Source: Bradyrhizobium liaoningense (GTDB lineage Bacteria > Pseudomonadota > Alphaproteobacteria > Rhizobiales > Xanthobacteraceae). From it: a stretch of DNA of 64,000 bases. The first letter of the stretch is position 1. Each line of letters begins with the position of its first letter. Below the pieces are notes generated by a model that saw only the letters and a program-made list of their open reading frames with translations, had not been told where the DNA came from and searched no databases. Below are positions 24,556-33,164 of the stretch, one piece after another. Position numbers and translations under genes: made by a program. The stretch is taken from contig NZ_JAFCJT010000035.1 in assembly GCF_018130785.1 (NCBI RefSeq), positions 1 through 64,000 on the forward strand. Reading direction: 5' to 3'.

Positions 24556-24693
24556 AGACGGCGCACATCGCCGGAGCCCACGAAACATTCCTGAAACACG
24601 ATTCCTGCCGCGCGCCATGAACGCGTTCGCATCTCAGCTCGACGGAGAAGCAGGGACACAACAACGGCCTTAGCGCCACACTGGAGAATGAAA

Positions 24694-24927
24694 ATGTTTC
24701 GTAAGCTTGCTCTTGGTCTGATCGCCGCTGGTTCGCTCGGCGCTGCCGCTCTCGCGCCCACCGCGGCTTCGGCCCACGGCTTCCATCATCACTGGGGTCC
24801 TGGCTGGGGCTTTGGCGGCGTCTACGTCAACACCGGCGTCAGCAATTGCTACCAGGAGCGCGTCGTTCGGACCCGCCACGGCTTGCGCGTTCGCGTCGTG
24901 AATGTCTGCGCCTACGGGATCTACTGA
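24694..24927 (+). CDS. Small secreted histidine/glycine-rich protein
   Basis: A 77-residue exported protein. The signal peptide is FRKLALGLIAAGSLGAAAL..ASA with cleavage before HGFHHHWGPG. The mature part is about 50 residues with a HGFHHHWGPGWGFGG head, which could bind metal, and two cysteines that may form a disulfide. The ATG at 24694 is favoured, since GGAG is 7 bases away; the ATG at 24688 is only 3 bases from it. Many rhizobia encode similar short secreted proteins of unknown role. Confidence 0.7.
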   Translation: MFRKLALGLIAAGSLGAAALAPTAASAHGFHHHWGPGWGFGGVYVNTGVSNCYQERVVRTRHGLRVRVVNVCAYGIY

Positions 24928-24942
24928 TATCCGCATCCACGA

Positions 24943-24975
24943 CAAAGCTCCGGTCGCGCCGCGACCGGAGCTTTG
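24943..24975. terminator. Strong convergent terminator hairpin
   Basis: CAAAGCTCCGGTCGC and GCGACCGGAGCTTTG are exact 15-bp reverse complements around gcc. It lies 16 bases after the small secreted gene and 8 bases beyond the end of the convergent desaturase gene, so it can serve both. Confidence 0.88.
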
Positions 24976-24982
24976 CGTTGGG

Positions 24983-25930
24983 TTAACCAATCTGCCGATG
25001 TCGGCGAAACCAGGCCCAGGTCTCGCGCGTCGTCCTGATGTAGCCACGACCGCGATAAACGATCTCGCCATCGACGATCCCGTTCAGCTTCGGCAACGCG
25101 TGAAAGGGGATCGAGGGATAGGCGTGGTGCTCGACATGGTAGGGCATGTTCCACGCGAACCATTTGACGATCGCACCGGTGTAAGTCGTGCGGGTATTCT
25201 CGAAAGCGCTGCGGGTGCGATCGCACCCGGTGTGCTCGGCATAGAGATAGGGCCGCAGGAAGAACTGCCCGATCACAAGCGGGACGATCCAGACCCAGAG
25301 CAGCAGCGCTGAGGCGAACCACAGCGAGAGTGCGAGCAGCAGCACATAAAGCGCGACATAGGCGCGCGCCTCGGTCACGATGGTGGCGCGCTTGGCCTCG
25401 GGGATCCAGGGCACGACGACCTTGCCGGTGACGGCATGGCCGAGCATCAGCCAGAGACGGCCGGCGACTTGAAGCAAGCCGCTATAGGCGATCGCAAGCT
25501 GCGTGTCGGATATCGGCTTCACGCCGACGATCAGCTCGGGGTCCTTGTCGGGATCCTGGGTGTAGCGGTGATGATCCCAGTGGAACAGGCAATAATATTC
25601 GTACGGCAATCCGATGATGAAGGCCGAGAGATATCCGACCGCGAGGTTGAGGCCACGGCTCTTGAAAGCCGTCTTGTGCGCCGTTTCGTGCACCGCCATG
25701 AACAGGAAAGCCACGAGATAACCCTGCACCGCCATCAGCGGCAGCGCCCAGAGCACGCCATGGCGCGAGGCAACCATCCAGATCAGCGCGCCGACCAGCA
25801 AGATCATGCCGTAATGGCCAAAACTCTGCGCCGCGCCCCTGAGGTTCGAGCGCACCGACAATTCGCGCAGCATGGCCGGGCTCAACGGCTTCAGGCGATG
25901 GCCGGGCTCTGAAACGATCGCGTCAGTCAT
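24983..25930 (-). CDS. Membrane fatty acid desaturase family protein
   Basis: A 315-residue inner-membrane di-iron enzyme. The three histidine boxes are clear: HETAH near residue 81, HWDHH near 118 and HVEHH near 272. Four hydrophobic segments surround them (for example MILLVGALIWMVASRHGVLW and YVALYVLLLALSLWFASALL). The length and box spacing fit the fatty-acid desaturase/beta-carotene hydroxylase superfamily; the actual substrate may be a lipid, carotenoid or alkane-like compound. It follows the MetX-like hydrolase gene by 15 bases on the same strand, so they form a two-gene operon behind the palindrome at 27068. Confidence 0.87.
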   Translation of the reverse strand: MTDAIVSEPGHRLKPLSPAMLRELSVRSNLRGAAQSFGHYGMILLVGALIWMVASRHGVLWALPLMAVQGYLVAFLFMAVHETAHKTAFKSRGLNLAVGYLSAFIIGLPYEYYCLFHWDHHRYTQDPDKDPELIVGVKPISDTQLAIAYSGLLQVAGRLWLMLGHAVTGKVVVPWIPEAKRATIVTEARAYVALYVLLLALSLWFASALLLWVWIVPLVIGQFFLRPYLYAEHTGCDRTRSAFENTRTTYTGAIVKWFAWNMPYHVEHHAYPSIPFHALPKLNGIVDGEIVYRGRGYIRTTRETWAWFRRHRQIG

Positions 25931-25945
25931 GATCGGATGCCTGTT

Positions 25946-26965
25946 CTACTTGCTGAGAAGCGCCGCGACTTCGGCCTTGAGGAAGGCCTGGTCGCGCGGG
26001 TTGTTGACGGGATTGCCGGCGCGATGGCCGTGCAGCGACGGGATCGGATGCAGCACCGCCGATTTCGCGTTGACGAGCAGGCCGAGCTCGTCCTCGTTGT
26101 CGCGAACGTCGAAATAGCGATCGGTCGCGCCCGGCATCAGCAGCACATGCGCCTTGATCGCCGCGAGCGCGCGATTGAGGTCACCGCCGAAGGCATCGCA
26201 TCGGCTGATGTCGCCGCGCTGCCAGATGCCGGCCTGTGCCAGCAAATCATTGGCGTCGCGCCGGGCAAAGGTCGTGTCCCAGTTCCGGACGAGATAATCC
26301 TCGAGCGAGGTGAAGCCCGCCTCCCGCCAGAGCTCGTCGCGATAGAAACCGTGCGACATCGCCCAGCCGGCATAGACGCGTCCCATGGCGCGATAGCCGG
26401 CAACGGGCTTCTCGACGAAGCGACCGTCGCGGAAGGCGGGATCGCCGGTCAGCGCGGCCTTCACGCTTTCGAGGAAGACATGATTGTAGGGTGCGCAGCG
26501 CGCACTGCCGCATACGACTGCGGCACGCGTGACCATGTCAGGATGCAGCGCCGCCCAGTGATAGGTCTGCATGCCGCCCATCGACCAGCCATAGACCAGC
26601 GCCAACTTTGTAATGCCGAAGCGTTCGGTAAGGAGCCGATGCTGGATCGCGATGGCGTCATGATAAGTGATCTCGGGAAATGGCGCGTCGCCGGAGTTTG
26701 ACGGCGAGGACGACAGGCCGTTGCCGAACAGGTTCGGGATGATGATGAAGTAACGCGTAGGGTCGAGCACGCCATCTGGCCCGATCAGCCACTCGGTATC
26801 GAAATGCTGCGCGCTGAACGAGGTTGGGTAGAGGATAACGTTGTCCCTGGCGGGACTGAGGGTGCCGTAGGTCTTGTAGGCGAGCTTCATCGCGGGGAAG
26901 ACGGCGCCGGCCTGAAGCGTGACGTCGCCGGCCTCGAATATCTCGTAGTCGCGCTGCCCGGTCAT
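25946..26965 (-). CDS. MetX-like alpha/beta hydrolase (homoserine acetyltransferase fold)
   Basis: A 339-residue alpha/beta-hydrolase of the MetX superfamily. The nucleophile elbow is LVYGWSMGGMQTYHWA (about residues 124-139), the start KLAYKTYGTLSPARDNVILY is typical, and LMPGATDRYFDVRDNE and SLHGHRAGNP carry the aspartate and histidine. The lid helices are longer than in small esterases. Without met or cys neighbours a biosynthetic acetyltransferase is unlikely; a hydrolase or acyltransferase acting with the desaturase encoded next is a reasonable guess. Confidence 0.8.
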   Translation of the reverse strand: MTGQRDYEIFEAGDVTLQAGAVFPAMKLAYKTYGTLSPARDNVILYPTSFSAQHFDTEWLIGPDGVLDPTRYFIIIPNLFGNGLSSSPSNSGDAPFPEITYHDAIAIQHRLLTERFGITKLALVYGWSMGGMQTYHWAALHPDMVTRAAVVCGSARCAPYNHVFLESVKAALTGDPAFRDGRFVEKPVAGYRAMGRVYAGWAMSHGFYRDELWREAGFTSLEDYLVRNWDTTFARRDANDLLAQAGIWQRGDISRCDAFGGDLNRALAAIKAHVLLMPGATDRYFDVRDNEDELGLLVNAKSAVLHPIPSLHGHRAGNPVNNPRDQAFLKAEVAALLSK

Positions 26966-27067
26966 GCGTCGTACTCCAGCTCATGCGGCCGCGGAATGCG
27001 GCCGCCGAGACAACGATGCATCGTTCGTGCCGGACCAGCAAACGCATCATTCCGCCACATCTAATAG

Positions 27068-27082
27068 TGTACGTATAGTACA
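27068..27082. promoter_or_regulatory. Palindrome upstream of hydrolase/desaturase operon
   Basis: TGTAC-gtata-GTACA is a perfect 5-bp inverted repeat inside an AT-rich patch, flanked by ctaata and ttattag that nearly pair. It lies about 100 bases upstream of the hydrolase start and just past the end of the upstream minus-strand gene, which fits a TetR- or GntR-type operator. Confidence 0.5.
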
Positions 27083-27122
27083 ATTATTAGATCGCGGCAA
27101 CGGGGATTTTGATCGTGACGCG

Positions 27123-27926
27123 TCAGGCGATGGCAGCAATATATCGCTGCACCGACGCGGAGAACGCGGCCTTGGCCCCGGTAGCGATATCGCGATCCCA
27201 CCAGGCGCCGTAGATGCGGTCGAAAGCGAGCGGCTCGACCGCAGCCGCGATCCGCCGCACGGCTGCAGCATTGAGCGGCATGTAGTTGGGGTAGGAGTAC
27301 ATGAAGCTGACGAAACGGCGGTCCATCGTCACCTGCGCGATGTCGCCGGTGAGCAGCGCGCCCTTGCCATCCGCACCCTGCCGCCAGTGCAGCATGGTGG
27401 CACCGGCGAAATGGCCGCCGGTGCGCAGCAGTACCAGGTCATCCCCGAGAGCATGGCTATCGCCGGTCCAGTGCACGATCGACGCGTGCGGTCGCGTCAC
27501 CCATTGGCGGTCGTCCGCATGCAGATAGACCGGAATGCCTCCGAACGCCTCGGTCCAGTCGGCGAGCGCGCCGTAGTAATGCGGATGCGAGATCGCGATC
27601 GCCTTCAGCCCGCCAAGCGAGCGCACATGCGCGATCGCATCCGGCGTTGCCAGCGGTACGCAATCCCACATCAAGCAGCCATCGCTGAACGGCACCAGCA
27701 GCGCGCGTTGGCCGATCGCAAAGCTCGGCTCGAGCCCTATGCCTGTCAGACCGAGATCATCTCGCCAGACAAGGCGGTGGCGTTCCGCGAGCGTTTCCCG
27801 CGTGAGGAAGGTTTGCCCCCTCCAGTTCACAAACTGTCGTTCGTCCTCGCAGATCGGACACGACGCGGGCGGCCTTTCGGCATGCGGAAATTGAGCGCCG
27901 CAGGTTTCGCAGGTCCAGAGGGGCAT
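27123..27926 (-). CDS. Zinc-ribbon plus degenerate metallo-beta-lactamase-fold protein
   Basis: A 267-residue protein. Residues 1-35 form a rubredoxin-like zinc ribbon with two CxxC pairs, in CETCGAQFPHAE and ASCPICED. The rest has the metallo-beta-lactamase fold, but the metal motif reads SHPHYYGALADW, not HxHxDH, so the dinuclear site is altered. TGGHFAGATMLHW and LTGDIAQVTMDRR are the later metal-binding strands. The start MPLWTCETCG at 27926 is used; a GTG ten codons upstream is weaker. It is divergent from the MFS gene at 28120. Confidence 0.8.
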   Translation of the reverse strand: MPLWTCETCGAQFPHAERPPASCPICEDERQFVNWRGQTFLTRETLAERHRLVWRDDLGLTGIGLEPSFAIGQRALLVPFSDGCLMWDCVPLATPDAIAHVRSLGGLKAIAISHPHYYGALADWTEAFGGIPVYLHADDRQWVTRPHASIVHWTGDSHALGDDLVLLRTGGHFAGATMLHWRQGADGKGALLTGDIAQVTMDRRFVSFMYSYPNYMPLNAAAVRRIAAAVEPLAFDRIYGAWWDRDIATGAKAAFSASVQRYIAAIA

Positions 27927-28119
27927 GGCAGTGATCCAGAAGGAAGAGCAGAACACCCATGGGGTGAGCGCCCTCCCGTCGCAAATGCGGAGGAACCAAC
28001 ACGATCAGCACATGTTACTTTGCAGTCCGCCCCGGCGCCAGTTCGCCGGTCATGTCAGCCCGTCGTGTCAGCCCTGCTTGCACGAGACCACTTTCAGTCG
28101 GCAGTCGTTCAGCGTCTCG

Positions 28120-29316
28120 ATGACATCGCGCTCCCCTTCCCGAATCTGGCCCCTGTACGCAGTCAACTTCTTCATGGCCGACATGCAGTCGGGCATCGGG
28201 CCGTTCGTCGGCGTGTTTCTCCAGGAGCGCGGCTGGGCGACCGGATTGATCGGCACCGCGCTGACGATCGGCAATGTCGCCGGCATGCTCGCCACGACGC
28301 CGATCGGCGGTTTCATCGATTCCAGCCGCAACAAGCGCCTGTGGGTCGTCATTCCCGGCATCTGCGTGGTGCTCGCGTCCGCAATCATCCTGATCTCGCA
28401 GAATTTCTGGGCGGTCACGTTGTCGCAAGTCGCGCAATCGCTGGCGAGCGCCGCGATCGTGCCGGCGGTCACAGGCATTACCCTCGGCATCGCCAGGCAG
28501 AAGGGCTTCAATGCGCTGAACGGCCGCAACCAGGCCTTCAACCATGCCGGCAACATGGTCGGCGCAGCGCTGTCGGGCTATCTCGGCTACAAGTTCGGCT
28601 ATGTCGCCGTGTTCGTGCTGGCGGCCGCGTTCGGCGCCATCGCGATCGCCTGCGTGCTGATGATCCCCGCAAAGGCGATCGACGATCGCGCCGCGCGCGG
28701 CTCCAAGGAGGATGATCCCGACAGCGCGCCGGATGCGTTCACCATGCTGCTCAAGCACCGGGCGCTGCTCGTGCTGGCGCTGGCGCTCGCGCTGTTTCAT
28801 CTCGGCAACGCCGCAATCGTGCCGCTCTATGGACTTGCGGCGGTGGCCGAAGGCCAGGCCAACGGCCCGACCTTCGTCGCGACCACCGTCGTGATCGCGC
28901 AAGGCGTGATGATCGTGACCTCGCTGATCGCGATGAAGGCGGCAAGCAAGCGCAACTACTGGCCGGTGATCCTGGTCTCCTTCATGTTCCTGCCCATCCG
29001 CGGCGTGCTCGCCTTCTTCGTCACGGGATGGTGGGGCGTCGTGCCGATGCAGGTGCTCGACGGCATCGGCACCGGGCTCCAGACCGTTGCCGTCCCCGGC
29101 ATGGTCGCGCGCTCGCTCAACGGCACAGGCCGCATCAATCTCGGCCAGGGCGCCGTGATCACGGTGCAAGGCGTCGGCGCGAGCCTGAGCCCGGCGCTTG
29201 GCGGCTGGATCGCGCAATGGATCGGCTACGGCCCGACCTTCCTGCTGCTCGGCGGCTTCGGCCTCGCCTCGATGGCGCTGTGGCTCGCCTTCGGCGCCGC
29301 GGTGAAGAAGTACTGA
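28120..29316 (+). CDS. MFS transporter
   Basis: A 398-residue major-facilitator protein with about twelve membrane segments. WPLYAVNFFMADMQSGIGPF is the first helix, TPIGGFIDSSRNKRLWVV is the loop 2-3 motif A-like segment (GxxxDxxxxRR), and a charged loop with KEDDPDSAP separates the halves. The second half begins ALLVLALALALFHLGNAAIV. Such proteins are proton-linked exporters or importers of drugs or metabolites; the substrate is not evident. The start at 28120 removes a long unlikely N-terminus. An AraC-type regulator follows on the same strand. Confidence 0.87.
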   Translation: MTSRSPSRIWPLYAVNFFMADMQSGIGPFVGVFLQERGWATGLIGTALTIGNVAGMLATTPIGGFIDSSRNKRLWVVIPGICVVLASAIILISQNFWAVTLSQVAQSLASAAIVPAVTGITLGIARQKGFNALNGRNQAFNHAGNMVGAALSGYLGYKFGYVAVFVLAAAFGAIAIACVLMIPAKAIDDRAARGSKEDDPDSAPDAFTMLLKHRALLVLALALALFHLGNAAIVPLYGLAAVAEGQANGPTFVATTVVIAQGVMIVTSLIAMKAASKRNYWPVILVSFMFLPIRGVLAFFVTGWWGVVPMQVLDGIGTGLQTVAVPGMVARSLNGTGRINLGQGAVITVQGVGASLSPALGGWIAQWIGYGPTFLLLGGFGLASMALWLAFGAAVKKY

Positions 29317-29511
29317 AGCGAGCCGCCGCGCGAACGTCACGGCGCGAATGGGTTTTGCGATCCGGGCGCACCGGGCTGCGGCACCTGGTCGCGGTCTCAG
29401 CGCGTCATTGCGAGTGACTTATCGCGCAACTCTGCGCTTCTGCCGTTGCGGCGCACCAACCCGCGGATACAACCTGCAGCAAATGGCCAACGAACGTTTC
29501 CCTCACGATCG

Positions 29512-30462
29512 ATGATCCAGCCTCAACTCTCATTCGATGGCGACCCGAATGGCCAGGCCTATGAAAGATGGCGCGAGCAGTTTTGCCGTCAGGTCGCGGA
29601 CGTCGATTTCGTGCCGATCGGAGAAGGGCACGTTCACCGGACCATTTCGCCGGCCATTCTTCCGCGCCTCAGACTCTCGGCCTCGTTCGGCACGCCGATG
29701 TCCTTCGTGTCCCTGGGGACGAACGACGAATTGGTGATCACGATGTCGCCGAATTCGGCGCTGAGCGGGGCCATGGGACGACGTCCGCTGGAGGTCGCCG
29801 CAGGCGACGTCACGATCGGCGATCCCTCGATCAAGGGCGCCCACATCACGCAGACGACGCACGGCAACTTCCAGACCGCGCTGCTGCCGCGCAAGGCGCT
29901 GCTGCGAGCGTGCCCGAATGCCGAGGACCTGATTGCGCAATCGATCCCCGGCACCAATCCGATCACGTCGATGTTCCTGCGATATTATGACCTCGCGCAT
30001 ACCTATGCCGACAAGCTCGCACCCGCGGAGCTCGATGCGGTCTCGCAGCATCTGTTCGACCTCTCCGTGCTGATGATCGGAGCGCGCGGCGATGTTGCCG
30101 AGGAAGCTCGCATGCGCGGCCTTGCGGCGGCGCGTCTCGAAACCCTCAAATCCGACATCATGGCGCAACTGGATAGCCCCGGGCTGTCGCTCGCTGTCCT
30201 TTCGGCCGCACACCGGGTCAGCCCGCGCACGATTCAGTTGATGTTCGAGCAGGCCGGAATTACCTATAGCGGCTTTGTGCTGGAGCAGCGGTTGCTGCGC
30301 GCCGAGCGGCTGCTTCGAAATCCGAACCTGCGTACGCGCAAGATCATCGAGATCGCGCATCGCGCCGGATTTCACGACGTCTCCTACTTCCATCGCGCGT
30401 TCCGCCGCCGCTTCGGACGGACGCCCGATGATGTCAGAAAGCTTTCCGGCGAGATGGACTAG
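29512..30462 (+). CDS. AraC-family transcriptional regulator
   Basis: A 316-residue regulator. Residues ~215-316 form the AraC/XylS double helix-turn-helix (SLAVLSAAHRVSPRTIQLMF, then IIEIAHRAGFHDVSYFHRAF and RRFGRTPDDVRK). The N-terminal ~200 residues are an effector domain of the AraC_binding_2 kind. The ATG at 29512 is used because preceding codons look unlike the family. It lies 195 bases after the MFS gene and may control it. It converges on the quinone-reductase-like gene with a four-base overlap. Confidence 0.87.
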   Translation: MIQPQLSFDGDPNGQAYERWREQFCRQVADVDFVPIGEGHVHRTISPAILPRLRLSASFGTPMSFVSLGTNDELVITMSPNSALSGAMGRRPLEVAAGDVTIGDPSIKGAHITQTTHGNFQTALLPRKALLRACPNAEDLIAQSIPGTNPITSMFLRYYDLAHTYADKLAPAELDAVSQHLFDLSVLMIGARGDVAEEARMRGLAAARLETLKSDIMAQLDSPGLSLAVLSAAHRVSPRTIQLMFEQAGITYSGFVLEQRLLRAERLLRNPNLRTRKIIEIAHRAGFHDVSYFHRAFRRRFGRTPDDVRKLSGEMD

Positions 30463-31466
30463 GCAAACTCAACCACGATCTTGCCGAAGTGACCGCCCTC
30501 CTGCATCAGCCGTAACGCGTCCGGCACGGCATCGAAGCCAAACGCACGGTCGATGACCGGCCGCATGCCGTTGCGGCCTATCGCGGCCGTGAGGTCCTCG
30601 AACATCCGACGGCTACCCACCGACAAGCCGATGACGTGCAGGTTCTTGGAGAACAGGCTCGGAATCGCGATCTGCTGCGAGAAGCCGGTGAGCACGCCGA
30701 TCACCAGAATGTTGCCACCGATCCTGATAGCCTCGAGCGACTGTGCAAAGGTATCCTTGCCGCCGACCTCAACGACGTGATCGACGCCGCCGCCGGTCCA
30801 ACCGGCCGCGGCCTTGCCCCATTCCGGCACCGAACGATAATTGAAGGTGTGGTCGGCTCCAAGCGCCTTGGCACGTTCAAGCTTTTCGTCGCTCGACGAC
30901 GTCACGATCACGCTCGCGCCGGCGAGCTTTGCGAATTGCAGCGCAAAGATCGAGACACCGCCGGTGCCCTGCACCAGCACGGTGTCACCGGGTTTCACCC
31001 TGGCCTCTTCGAACAGCGCACGCCACGCCGTGAGGCCGGCGCAGGGCAGCGTCGCCGCTTCCAGGAATGAAAGGTGCGATGGAATACGGCTGACGCCCTC
31101 GGCATCGAGCAGCATCACCTCCTGCAACACGCCCGGCCGCGTGCCGCCGAGCGCATAGCGGCGGCTGGTCGCCGACACCTTCCCGTCGATCCAGGACTGG
31201 AAGAACATCGGACAGACGCGATCGCCGACCGCGACGCGGACAACGCCGTCGCCGACCGCGATGACTTCGCCGGCACCGTCCGAGAACGGGATCAGCGGCA
31301 ATCGGGAGACGCCGCCCTTGCCCTGCACCGTGAGCAGATCACGGTAGTTGAGCGATGCCGCCTTCATCCGCACCGCGACGTGGCCGGGGCCAGGCGTCGG
31401 TTCCGGCAGATCGACCAGCTCCAACCCCTCGATCGACCAGTCGCGCACGACTTGCCAGGCTTTCAT
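30459..31466 (-). CDS. Zinc-less MDR-family alcohol dehydrogenase/quinone reductase
   Basis: A 335-residue medium-chain dehydrogenase. MKAWQVVRDWSIEGLELVDL opens the catalytic domain, LNYRDLLTVQGKGG and PFSDGAGEVIAVGDGV follow, and the cofactor motif is VLVQGTGGVSIFALQFAKLA near residue 165, a GxGxxG-type NADPH site. The structural zinc cysteines of alcohol dehydrogenases are not seen. It begins 16 bases after the acyl-CoA ligase gene on the same strand, so it is likely an enoyl or quinone reductase in the same catabolic operon. The substrate is unknown. Confidence 0.85.
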   Translation of the reverse strand: MKAWQVVRDWSIEGLELVDLPEPTPGPGHVAVRMKAASLNYRDLLTVQGKGGVSRLPLIPFSDGAGEVIAVGDGVVRVAVGDRVCPMFFQSWIDGKVSATSRRYALGGTRPGVLQEVMLLDAEGVSRIPSHLSFLEAATLPCAGLTAWRALFEEARVKPGDTVLVQGTGGVSIFALQFAKLAGASVIVTSSSDEKLERAKALGADHTFNYRSVPEWGKAAAGWTGGGVDHVVEVGGKDTFAQSLEAIRIGGNILVIGVLTGFSQQIAIPSLFSKNLHVIGLSVGSRRMFEDLTAAIGRNGMRPVIDRAFGFDAVPDALRLMQEGGHFGKIVVEFA

Positions 31467-31482
31467 GGCGACCGCTCCGTGC

Positions 31483-33096
31483 TTACGTCCCAAAATTCTT
31501 CTGGATCGCCTTGTCGAGCGTCTCGCCGCCGACGAAGCGTTGGCGCAATTCGCGCTTGAGCAGCTTGCCGCTCGGGTTCTTCGGCAGGCTGTCGACGAAG
31601 ATCACGCGCTTCGGCACCTTGAAATGCGCCATCTGGCCGGCGCAATGTTTCACCACGGCGTCCTCGTCGAGCGTCTCGCCGCTCTTGACCACGACGATCG
31701 CGGTCACCGCCTCGATCCAGCGCGGATCGGGCAGGCCGACGACTGCGACCTCGGAGACCGCAGGAATGCGGTAGACCATCTCCTCGACTTCGCGGCTGGC
31801 AACGTTCTCGCCGCCGGTCTTGATCATGTCCTTGACGCGATCGACCACGGTGATGTGGCCCTCGTCATCGACGGTGGCGAGATCGCCGGAGTGAAACCAG
31901 CCGCCGGTGAACGCCGCTGCCGTCTTGACGGGATCGTTGTAGTAGCCGGAAAGAAGATGCGGCGAGCGGTGCACGATCTCGCCGACTTCGCCGACTTTCA
32001 CATCTTCCATCGCCGTGTTGACGACGCGCGTTTCGACATTGAGCACGGGCTTGCCGGCCGAGCCGGCCTTGCGCAGCTGATCCTCGGGCCGCAGCACGGT
32101 CGCGAGCGGCGCGATCTCGGTCTGGCCGTAGAAATTCCAGAACTTGACGTTGGGCAGGCGGCGCTGCAGCTCAAGCAGCACCTCCACCGGCATGATCGAG
32201 GCGCCGTAATAGCCCTTCTGAAGCGTGGACAAATCGGTCTTGTCGAAATTCAGCGAGCGCAGCATCGCGATCCAGATCGTCGGCGGCGCGAAGAAGGACG
32301 TGATCTTGTGTGCCTGGATCAGCGCCAGGATGTTGTCAGCGGTCGGCTTGCCCGTGATCACGCCGGAGGCGCCAAGATAGATCTGCGGCCCGAGGAAGAC
32401 GTCGAGCTGGGCGCAGTGATAGAGCGGCAGCGCGTGCAGGAACTTGTCGCCCACGCTCATGCCGCCGTCGATGATGCAGCTGACATACTGCCACATCACC
32501 GCTTCATGGGTCAGCATCGCGCCCTTGGGCAGCGATTCCGTGCCGCTGGTATAGACGATCTGGGCGAGATCACGACTGTCGACGGACGCCTCCAGGAACG
32601 AGCTGTCGGCATGGAGGAGATCGTCGAAGGTAGTCAGGCCCGCGGGCGCCGTGGCCGGATCTTCGCCCGGCAGCCAGATCATCTTCTCGACCGCGCAATC
32701 CTTTGCGCTGGCGGCACGCGCGGGTTCGACGAAATCGGGGCCGGCTGCGAGCAGCTTTGCGCCGGAACTCTTCAGGATGAAATTGATCTCGTCCGGATTG
32801 AGCATGAAGTTGATCGGCACCAGCACCGCACCGATCCGCGCCAGCGCGAAGCGCAATGCCGCAAACGCGTGCGAATTGCGCGAGAGCACGGCGACGCGAT
32901 CGCCCTTGTTGACGCCGAGCCCGAGCAGACCGCGGCCGAGCCGGTTGCAGATCGCGTCCATCTCGGCAAACGTCCAGCTGACATGGCCGCAGCTCACCGC
33001 AAGCTTGTGCGGTTCGCGGCTGCCTGCGCGGCGCAAGAGATCGCCGATGGAGTGCTCGCGCGCTTTCGAGATGGTGGCCGCGATATCGCCGGTCAT
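31483..33096 (-). CDS. AMP-forming acyl-CoA ligase (fatty or aromatic acid)
   Basis: A 537-residue adenylate-forming enzyme. The ATP loop is IVYTSGTESLPKGAMLTH (about residues 181-198), then LPLYHCAQLDVFL, NFYGQTEIAPL (adenine motif), WFHSGDLATVDDEGHI and VDRVKDMIKTGGENV, and the catalytic lysine in PKNPSGKLLKRELRQ. The pattern fits FadD3-like or other medium/aromatic acid CoA ligases. It has an AGGAGG-type ribosome site (GGAGG 9 bases before ATG). It lies between the GntR gene (68 bases upstream) and the reductase gene, forming a likely three-gene operon. Confidence 0.9.
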   Translation of the reverse strand: MTGDIAATISKAREHSIGDLLRRAGSREPHKLAVSCGHVSWTFAEMDAICNRLGRGLLGLGVNKGDRVAVLSRNSHAFAALRFALARIGAVLVPINFMLNPDEINFILKSSGAKLLAAGPDFVEPARAASAKDCAVEKMIWLPGEDPATAPAGLTTFDDLLHADSSFLEASVDSRDLAQIVYTSGTESLPKGAMLTHEAVMWQYVSCIIDGGMSVGDKFLHALPLYHCAQLDVFLGPQIYLGASGVITGKPTADNILALIQAHKITSFFAPPTIWIAMLRSLNFDKTDLSTLQKGYYGASIMPVEVLLELQRRLPNVKFWNFYGQTEIAPLATVLRPEDQLRKAGSAGKPVLNVETRVVNTAMEDVKVGEVGEIVHRSPHLLSGYYNDPVKTAAAFTGGWFHSGDLATVDDEGHITVVDRVKDMIKTGGENVASREVEEMVYRIPAVSEVAVVGLPDPRWIEAVTAIVVVKSGETLDEDAVVKHCAGQMAHFKVPKRVIFVDSLPKNPSGKLLKRELRQRFVGGETLDKAIQKNFGT

Positions 33097-33164
33097 GTGT
33101 TCCTCCGTGTGATGTCTTTATTTGTTGGATTTCTTGGCTGAAATCTTGCGTCTTCATCAGGCGC

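Noticed and set aside
26964..28715. A 583-codon plus-strand frame
   Set aside because: It overlaps the zinc-ribbon/MBL gene in antisense and the MFS gene out of frame; the MFS and MBL frames carry clear family motifs.
31348..33141. A 597-codon plus-strand frame
   Set aside because: Complement of the acyl-CoA ligase gene, whose ATP-binding and lysine motifs are unmistakable.
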